From Brooklawnia cerclae (GTDB lineage Bacteria; Actinomycetota; Actinomycetes; Propionibacteriales; Propionibacteriaceae): 64,000 nucleotides of DNA. Positions 59,684-64,000 of this stretch are shown here, in pieces. A model generated the notes under the pieces. That model was given only the letters and a program-made list of their open reading frames with translations. It made no database searches and was not told the origin of the DNA. The stretch lies in the NCBI RefSeq assembly GCF_011758645.1, contig NZ_JAAMOZ010000001.1:2728001-2792000 (forward strand), given 5' to 3'. The translations under genes were made by a program, and so were the position numbers. Each line of letters begins with the position of its first letter. Positions within the stretch are counted from its first letter, which is position 1.

Positions 59684-59920
59684 TCAGTGCTGATGACCGG
59701 CCCCGCCCATGACGGCGTGCATGGCGAGCATCATCCCCATGCACGCCAGCCCGCCGAACAGGCCTGCGGCACCGCCACCGGTGGCGAACTGCCAGATCCC
59801 GATCAGCACCAGTGGCACGCACATCAGCAGCATCATCCACTTGTGCGGACTGCGCCCGGGCGCACCTCGGGAATGCCCGACGGATTCTCCGGGCCGGGTG
59901 GGGGACGGTGTGCTCGTCAT
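59684..59920 (-). CDS. Small membrane protein, DUF2933-like
   Basis: A 78-residue protein with a polar N-terminus, then HKWMMLLMCVPLVLIGIWQF and a second hydrophobic stretch with GMMLAMHAVMGGAGHQH at the end. Met- and His-rich ends of this type are typical of DUF2933-like proteins found in copper and heavy-metal resistance loci. GAGGAAG precedes the ATG. Together with the small gene behind it, it belongs to the redox/copper island. Confidence 0.7.
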   Translation of the reverse strand: MTSTPSPTRPGESVGHSRGAPGRSPHKWMMLLMCVPLVLIGIWQFATGGGAAGLFGGLACMGMMLAMHAVMGGAGHQH

Positions 59921-59929
59921 GGCTTCCTC

Positions 59930-60040
59930 TCACTTCGGGGTCAGCATCCGTACGACGAGGACGACCGCCATCCAGATCGCGGCGACCACGGCACAGCCCC
60001 ACGTCCAGGGGCCGGGCGGCGGGCCGAGATCCATCCACAT
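59930..60040 (-). CDS. 36-residue single-span membrane protein
   Basis: A short frame encoding MWMDLGPPPGPWTWG and then one hydrophobic helix (CAVVAAIWMAVVLVVRML) ending TPK. GAGGAG lies at a good distance before the ATG, and it directly precedes the DUF2933-like gene by nine bases. Tiny Met/Trp/Gly-rich membrane proteins of this form often accompany copper-resistance genes; the function is unknown. A second ATG two codons in is possible. Confidence 0.55.
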   Translation of the reverse strand: MWMDLGPPPGPWTWGCAVVAAIWMAVVLVVRMLTPK

Positions 60041-60189
60041 CGGCTTCACTCCTCACGGCTGCGGTTTCCACCAGACTCCGAGGCACGGACGAAGGACCGC
60101 TCCGCATCGGGTCAAGATTCGGCCAAGATCCCGTGGGCGCCCCCTCGCAGGCATCGGCGGGGTGATGGCCCGAGGGGATACTGGCAGGC

Positions 60190-60897
60190 ATGGCCGAACA
60201 GGTTTCGACGAATCCGCGCGTCCTCGTGGTGGACGACGAGAAGGCGCTCGCGGGGGTGGTCGCGTCCTACCTGGCGCGAGCCGGCTACGAGGTCTCGCTG
60301 GAGCACGACGGCCTGCGCGCGGTGTCCACCGCCCGCGCGCTGGACCCCGACGTGGTCGTCCTCGACCTCGGCCTGCCCGGTCTCGACGGCATCGAGGTCT
60401 GCAGGCAGGTCCGGACCTTCTCCGACTGCTACATCCTCATGCTGACCGCACGGGGCGACGAGGTCGACAGGCTCATCGGCCTGTCGGTGGGAGCCGACGA
60501 CTACATCACCAAGCCGTTCAGCAATCGCGAGCTGGTGGCCCGCGTCCAGACCGTGCTGCGCAGGCCCCGGCGGTCGGCCGCCACGGCAGCGGAGGCCCCA
60601 CGGGTCTTCGGGGAACTGCGGATCGACGCGGGGGCGCGTGACGTCTGGATCGGCGAGGAGCCGGTGGCACTGACGCGAACCGAGTTCGACATCCTCGACG
60701 CGGTCTCCGGCTCGCCGAAGGTCGCGCTCAGCCGCCGCCAGATCATCGACCGGGTGTGGGACGCCGCCTGGGTCGGGGACGATCACGTGGTCGACGTCCA
60801 TGTGGCGAATCTGCGGCACAAACTCGGGGACGACCCGAGCGACCCTCGCTACATTCTCACCGTGCGCGGCATCGGCTACCGGATGGGCAGAGGATGA
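60190..60897 (+). CDS. OmpR-family response regulator
   Basis: A 235-residue regulator. The receiver domain has the acidic pair VVDDE, phospho-acceptor Asp56 in VVVLDLGLPG, Thr in MLTARGD and Lys in YITKPF; the C-terminal winged helix ends with VDVHVANLRHKLGDDPSDPRYILTVRGIGYRMG. It overlaps the kinase gene by four bases. Position beside the redox/copper genes suggests it controls them (a CusR-like role), but no binding motif was identified. Confidence 0.95.
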   Translation: MAEQVSTNPRVLVVDDEKALAGVVASYLARAGYEVSLEHDGLRAVSTARALDPDVVVLDLGLPGLDGIEVCRQVRTFSDCYILMLTARGDEVDRLIGLSVGADDYITKPFSNRELVARVQTVLRRPRRSAATAAEAPRVFGELRIDAGARDVWIGEEPVALTRTEFDILDAVSGSPKVALSRRQIIDRVWDAAWVGDDHVVDVHVANLRHKLGDDPSDPRYILTVRGIGYRMGRG

Positions 60898-62054
60898 GCC
60901 TGCGGGGGACGACCGGGTCGCGCGGCCGAACCGCCGTCGACGGGTGGTCGCTGGGGACGCGGCTGTTCGTCTCGCAGGCCGTCGTCCTCGTGGCGAGTGT
61001 CGCGACGGCAGGCCTGGTCGCCGCGCTCATCGGCCCGTCGCTGTTCCACACACACCTGCTCGAGTCCGGGCAGGAGGCGGGCTCGCCCGAGATGGCCCAC
61101 ATCGAGCAGGCGTTCACCAGCACCAGCGTGGTCTCGCTGGGTGGCGGCCTGCTGGTCGCGCTCGCGTTCGCCCTCATCGTGACGTGGTATCTCACCCGCC
61201 GCATCCGGCGTCCGATCGCCACGCTCGCCGATGCCGCCCACCGGATCAGCGCCGGGGACTACTCCGCACGGGTGCAGATCGCGGGCGCGGGCCCGGAGCT
61301 GGCAACCCTCGCCGACTCCTTCAACCAGATGGCCGAGCGGTTCGGGAGCGTGGAGGACACCCGCCGAAGGCTCCTGTCCGACCTGGCGCACGAGTTGCGG
61401 ACCCCCATCGCCACCCTCAGCGCGCATCTCGAGGGCCTGGGAGACGGGGTCGTCGCGTGGGACGACTCCACCCTGGCGGTGCTGCAGAACCAGGCCGAGC
61501 GCCTCGCACGGCTGGCCCGCGATCTCGACGACGTCTCGCGAGCCGAGGAAGGACGCATCGCGCTCGACGTGAGCGTCCAGTCGTCGGCGTCCCTGGTAGA
61601 GCGTGCCGTCGACCAGATGCGCGACAGGTATGCCGCCAAATCCGTGCTCCTGGTGGGGGATGCGGACGACTCGGAGGTACGAGTCGATCCACAGCGGATC
61701 GCCCAGGTACTGGACAACCTGCTCGCCAACGCCCTGCGGCACACACCGAGCGGTGGCCGGGTCGCGGTGTCGGCCCACCGCGGGCACGGCGGCGCCGTCG
61801 TCATCACCGTCGCCGACGACGGCGAGGGTATGACCGGTGAGCAACTGGCCCACATCTTCGAGCGCTTCTACCGGGGAGACTCCGCACGCGCTCACGACGA
61901 GGGCGGCTCGGGCATCGGGCTCACGATCGCCAGGGCGATCGCCGACGCGCACGGGGGACGATTGGGCGCGTCGAGCCCCGGGCCGGGCCACGGCTCCACC
62001 TTCACCCTGGCCCTGCCGGGCGGCTCGGATGCGCACCCTTCTCGAAGCTCATAG
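60894..62054 (+). CDS. Sensor histidine kinase
   Basis: A 386-residue membrane kinase: two membrane helices around residues 23-46 and 80-98 with a short extracytoplasmic loop (containing several His and Glu residues, e.g. FHTHLLESGQEAG), a HAMP linker, the H-box LAHELRTPI with the phosphorylated His (about residue 166), and N, G1 and G2 ATP-binding boxes (NALRHTP, DDGEGM, GSGIGL). The loop could bind metal. ATG 60894 overlaps the response regulator stop. Confidence 0.94.
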   Translation: MSLRGTTGSRGRTAVDGWSLGTRLFVSQAVVLVASVATAGLVAALIGPSLFHTHLLESGQEAGSPEMAHIEQAFTSTSVVSLGGGLLVALAFALIVTWYLTRRIRRPIATLADAAHRISAGDYSARVQIAGAGPELATLADSFNQMAERFGSVEDTRRRLLSDLAHELRTPIATLSAHLEGLGDGVVAWDDSTLAVLQNQAERLARLARDLDDVSRAEEGRIALDVSVQSSASLVERAVDQMRDRYAAKSVLLVGDADDSEVRVDPQRIAQVLDNLLANALRHTPSGGRVAVSAHRGHGGAVVITVADDGEGMTGEQLAHIFERFYRGDSARAHDEGGSGIGLTIARAIADAHGGRLGASSPGPGHGSTFTLALPGGSDAHPSRSS

Positions 62055-62117
62055 AGACAGAACAATGGCGACGCCTCCCGGGGTCGACAGGGGAGACGGA
62101 GTAGGACTGAGACCTGC

Positions 62118-62247
62118 TCGGAAGCGAGGTCGTCCGCGACGGTCTGCGCGCTCTGTTCGCCCGCGAGCAAACCGTCGAGACCTGGCTGCGCACCGAGGTC
62201 ATCTCGCCGAGTTGCACGCGGCGACTCTCCGGGAACACGACTCGTGA
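62118..62247 (+). pseudogene. Decayed parD-type antitoxin gene
   Basis: From about 62126 one frame reads EVVRDGLRALFAREQTVETWLRTEV, typical of ParD antitoxins, but it soon becomes unrelated; the frame that ends at 62247 and overlaps the toxin start (GTGA) is a different one. A frameshift or deletion has therefore broken the gene. Confidence 0.5.
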
Positions 62248-62370
62248 TCCGGAGGCTCGTCTACTCACCCCGCGCACGGCAGCAGCTCACCGACCTCTAC
62301 CTCTGGATCGCGGAGCAATCCGGCTACCCCGACAGGGCCGAAGGCTATGTCTCCCGTCGCGCTCAGACTC
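62244..62370 (+). pseudogene. Truncated parE-type toxin gene
   Basis: GTG 62244 begins IRRLVYSPRARQQLTDLYLWIAEQSG and continues PDRAEGYVSR, the N-terminus of a ParE/RelE-family toxin. After some 40 residues it is cut by the 3' end of the convergent WYL regulator gene, so the catalytic C-terminal half is lost. Confidence 0.6.
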
Positions 62371-63319
62371 ACGAGCCCGCGTCCAGCAACCGCTGCCCGA
62401 GGACGCGGACAGCCGTCCTCAACTCGGTTCCCTGCTCCACACGGAAGGCCACCGGAAGCTCGGCGAGCAGTTCGGCGTACCAGGCGGGGTCGCTGGTCGA
62501 CCCGACCAGCCGACACCGGTGCTCGTCCACCGGTTCAAGGTGGCCGATCGAGCGCGGCAACCAGCTCACCTCGTCAACCGGGGCCTCGATCAGCACCCGG
62601 GTCGGATACTCCCATCCGGCCGCCAGGCTCTCCTCCAGGACCTCGACGGGATCCAGGTCCGCCGGGAGGTCGAACCCCGTGTCGGTGACCTCGACGCTTC
62701 GCACCCGGTCGAGCCGGTAGGTTCGCACGGCTCTGGTCTCGACCCGCACGCACACCAGATACCAGCGCCGCTGGCGGGCGACCACGCCCCACGGTTCGAT
62801 CAGCCTCACCCGCTCGACGCCCGCCTCCGAGCGGTATCCGAGCCGTACGACACGACGCGCCGAGCATGCCTCGACCAGCGCGGCGGTGGTGGCCGCATCC
62901 GGGCGCACCGCATGCCGATCGGGGACGGCGCGCGCCGTCCGGCGGACGGAGTAGGCCTGTGCCGCGACCGCCTCGGGCAGCGCGCGCAGGATCTTGGCCA
63001 GCGCGCTCCCCACGGGATCGGCGGTGTCGGTGGCGTCCCTGCCGGCGTCGAGGGCGACCATCACGAGCCCGAGCGCCTCGATCGCGCTGAAGACCAGCGG
63101 GGGCAGCCGCACGCCCCTGCCCACGGTGTAGCCGCCGTAGGGTCCGCGACGCGAGAGGATCGGTATCTCGGCCTCACGCAGGATGCCGACGTATCGGCGC
63201 GCCGCCCGCTCGGTCACGCCCAGGGCGGCGGCCAGCCGCTCGGCACTCACACCCGGGTTCGTCTGGATGACCTCCAGGGCGAGCAGCGCTCGGGCGGTCG
63301 GGCTGGACTCCGTGGGCAC
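62369..63319 (-). CDS. WYL-domain transcriptional regulator (DeoR-like)
   Basis: A 316-residue regulator: N-terminal winged helix (ALLALEVIQTNPGVSAERLAAALGVTERAARRYVGILREAEIPI), a middle region with the WYL domain (LVEACSARRVVRLGYRS ... GVVARQRRWYLVCV containing Trp-Tyr-Leu) and a C-terminal WCX extension ending GSTSDPAWYAELLAELPV. WYL proteins sense ligands or nucleic acid and control stress, drug or defence genes. GTG 63319 is chosen for domain fit; upstream codons look non-coding. It is divergent from a small unknown gene. Confidence 0.88.
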   Translation of the reverse strand: MPTESSPTARALLALEVIQTNPGVSAERLAAALGVTERAARRYVGILREAEIPILSRRGPYGGYTVGRGVRLPPLVFSAIEALGLVMVALDAGRDATDTADPVGSALAKILRALPEAVAAQAYSVRRTARAVPDRHAVRPDAATTAALVEACSARRVVRLGYRSEAGVERVRLIEPWGVVARQRRWYLVCVRVETRAVRTYRLDRVRSVEVTDTGFDLPADLDPVEVLEESLAAGWEYPTRVLIEAPVDEVSWLPRSIGHLEPVDEHRCRLVGSTSDPAWYAELLAELPVAFRVEQGTELRTAVRVLGQRLLDAGS

Positions 63320-63356
63320 GAGGACTCCCGAAAACTCGTCGAATGGGCCGGCACAA

Positions 63357-63378
63357 TCCGGAAGTGGACTGTCCGGAA
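63357..63378. promoter_or_regulatory. Direct-repeat site TCCGGAA in the WYL divergent region
   Basis: TCCGGAA at 63357-63363 and 63372-63378 are 15 bases apart, within the promoter region shared by the WYL gene and the small gene at 63398. TCCGGA is itself palindromic. A possible WYL operator. Confidence 0.35.
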
Positions 63379-63397
63379 CCGACTCTACGGTGTCGGC

Positions 63398-63676
63398 ATG
63401 ACCGAGAGAATCCTCTTTACCGCCGCCGTCGGGATTCCGCTCGTCCTGCCGCGGACGACCGTCCCCGACCCGCAGTCCACGCCACGACGGACCGGCTCCG
63501 CACGCGGGCCGTTCCGCGCATTCGTCCGGTGGCTCCGCCACCCACGACCCGTCCCATTGACGCAGTTACCGCCCGAGGTGCTCCGGGACGCCGATCCGGC
63601 CCTCCACGACAGCGTCATTCCCCTGCGAAGGGACTGGTACGGCGGGGACGCCCGCTACCACAGCCCCTACCACTGA
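63398..63676 (+). CDS. Small hypothetical protein
   Basis: A 92-residue protein of unknown family. A hydrophobic N-terminal stretch (ILFTAAVGIPLVL) is followed by a basic region and a His/Tyr-rich end (RRDWYGGDARYHSPYH). It is divergent from the WYL regulator and 78 bases from it, so it may be the regulated target. The start ATG 63398 lacks an obvious Shine-Dalgarno sequence, which lowers confidence. Confidence 0.5.
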   Translation: MTERILFTAAVGIPLVLPRTTVPDPQSTPRRTGSARGPFRAFVRWLRHPRPVPLTQLPPEVLRDADPALHDSVIPLRRDWYGGDARYHSPYH

Positions 63677-63844
63677 CCGACCCCGTCCCCGGTGGCAGCA
63701 AGCGCGCGGCCGCCGGGGACGGACAGGGGTTGCCCCCGGCCTGCCCACGCTCTCGCCGGCGAGCAGTTGGCGAACCGTATGAACACTCCTACGGTTGGAA
63801 ACCGCGAGTTTACTTCACGTCATACGAGTGCAGCCAGGTGGGTC

Positions 63845-64000
63845 ATGGGACAGGAAGAACGCCGTCAGCAGAGCATGGAACTCAAGAAGCGTGACATCGT
63901 GGACGCCGCCGAGAGGGTCTTCTTCTCGAAGGGCTACCAGAGCTCCTCGATGAACGAGGTGGCCAAGGATGCGGAGTTCAGCAAGCGCACCGTCTACACG
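63845..64000 (+). CDS. TetR-family regulator, 3'-truncated by the window
   Basis: The first 52 residues: after a charged start, IVDAAERVFFSKGYQSSSMNEVAKDAEFSKRTVYT matches the TetR DNA-binding helix-turn-helix. An ATG at 63875 (MELKKRD) is an equally good start. No function can be assigned from this part. About 60-75 bases upstream, CGTATGA...TCATACG form a loose inverted repeat that may contain the operator. Confidence 0.75.
   Translation, partial: MGQEERRQQSMELKKRDIVDAAERVFFSKGYQSSSMNEVAKDAEFSKRTVYT

Noticed and set aside
63343-63894. A 183-codon frame overlapping the small unknown gene and the TetR start
   Set aside because: It overlaps both better-supported frames, is Arg/Pro-rich and has no start signal.

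Overview
The window is high-GC DNA from an actinomycete. An ispE-rsmA-tatD-rsmI block runs divergently from a protein O-mannosyltransferase gene, an arrangement also known from mycobacteria. Intergenic clusters of a short palindromic repeat built on CTTTCGACAAGCTCAAGGACC / GAGCCTGTCGAAG are of a kind seen in many Propionibacteriales and Micrococcales; assignment below phylum is inference. The window opens inside an FtsX-type permease gene and closes inside a TetR-family regulator gene.

Layout. 1-2774: ABC exporter (permease end, ATPase), FMN-binding lipoprotein and ApbE flavin transferase, a likely extracytoplasmic flavoprotein module. 2775-5430: Nramp-like transporter that lacks the usual metal-binding motifs, flanked by two related hairpins and by an intact and a decayed copy of a small membrane-protein gene. 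5507-6462: secreted protein of lower GC, and tRNA-Gln. 6544-11677: TetR gene, first tandem repeat cluster, MarR gene, and the housekeeping block ispE-rsmA-tatD-rsmI. 11939-13585: pmt. 13780-19715: ethanolamine ammonia-lyase genes eutBC convergent with an ethanolamine permease, separated by the second repeat cluster, then a uracil/xanthine-type permease. 19990-29956: SMP-30 protein with MFS transporter, Tag glycosylase lacking most zinc ligands, TetR-controlled ABC exporter, a putative iron-regulated unknown, a DUF1540 protein, a flavin monooxygenase and an SDR. 29225-36005: LIV-type ABC transporter in which both permeases and both ATPases are fused, with a UroD-like protein.

36668-49838 is the most striking region: an 11-gene, tightly overlapping minus-strand operon (Opp-type importer, ceramidase-like amidase, LacI regulator, DegT aminotransferase, two Gfo/Idh/MocA oxidoreductases, NagB-like deaminase) divergent from a NagA-like deacetylase, with two LacI-type operators between them. 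The gene set suggests uptake and breakdown of an unusual N-acylated amino sugar or aminocyclitol.

49992-62054 is a copper and redox island: SPW-repeat protein with a triple operator, TetR, CopB-type ATPase, a cupredoxin-CopA-YHS fusion behind a CsoR-type operator, membrane redoxin, CcdA-like protein, glutaredoxin-like protein, two small membrane proteins and an OmpR/histidine-kinase pair. A mosaic segment (56448-57690) containing a toxin-antitoxin pair, phage fragments and a piece of a WYL regulator lies between 103-bp direct repeats. The right end holds a decayed parDE locus, the intact WYL regulator, a small unknown gene and the start of a TetR gene.
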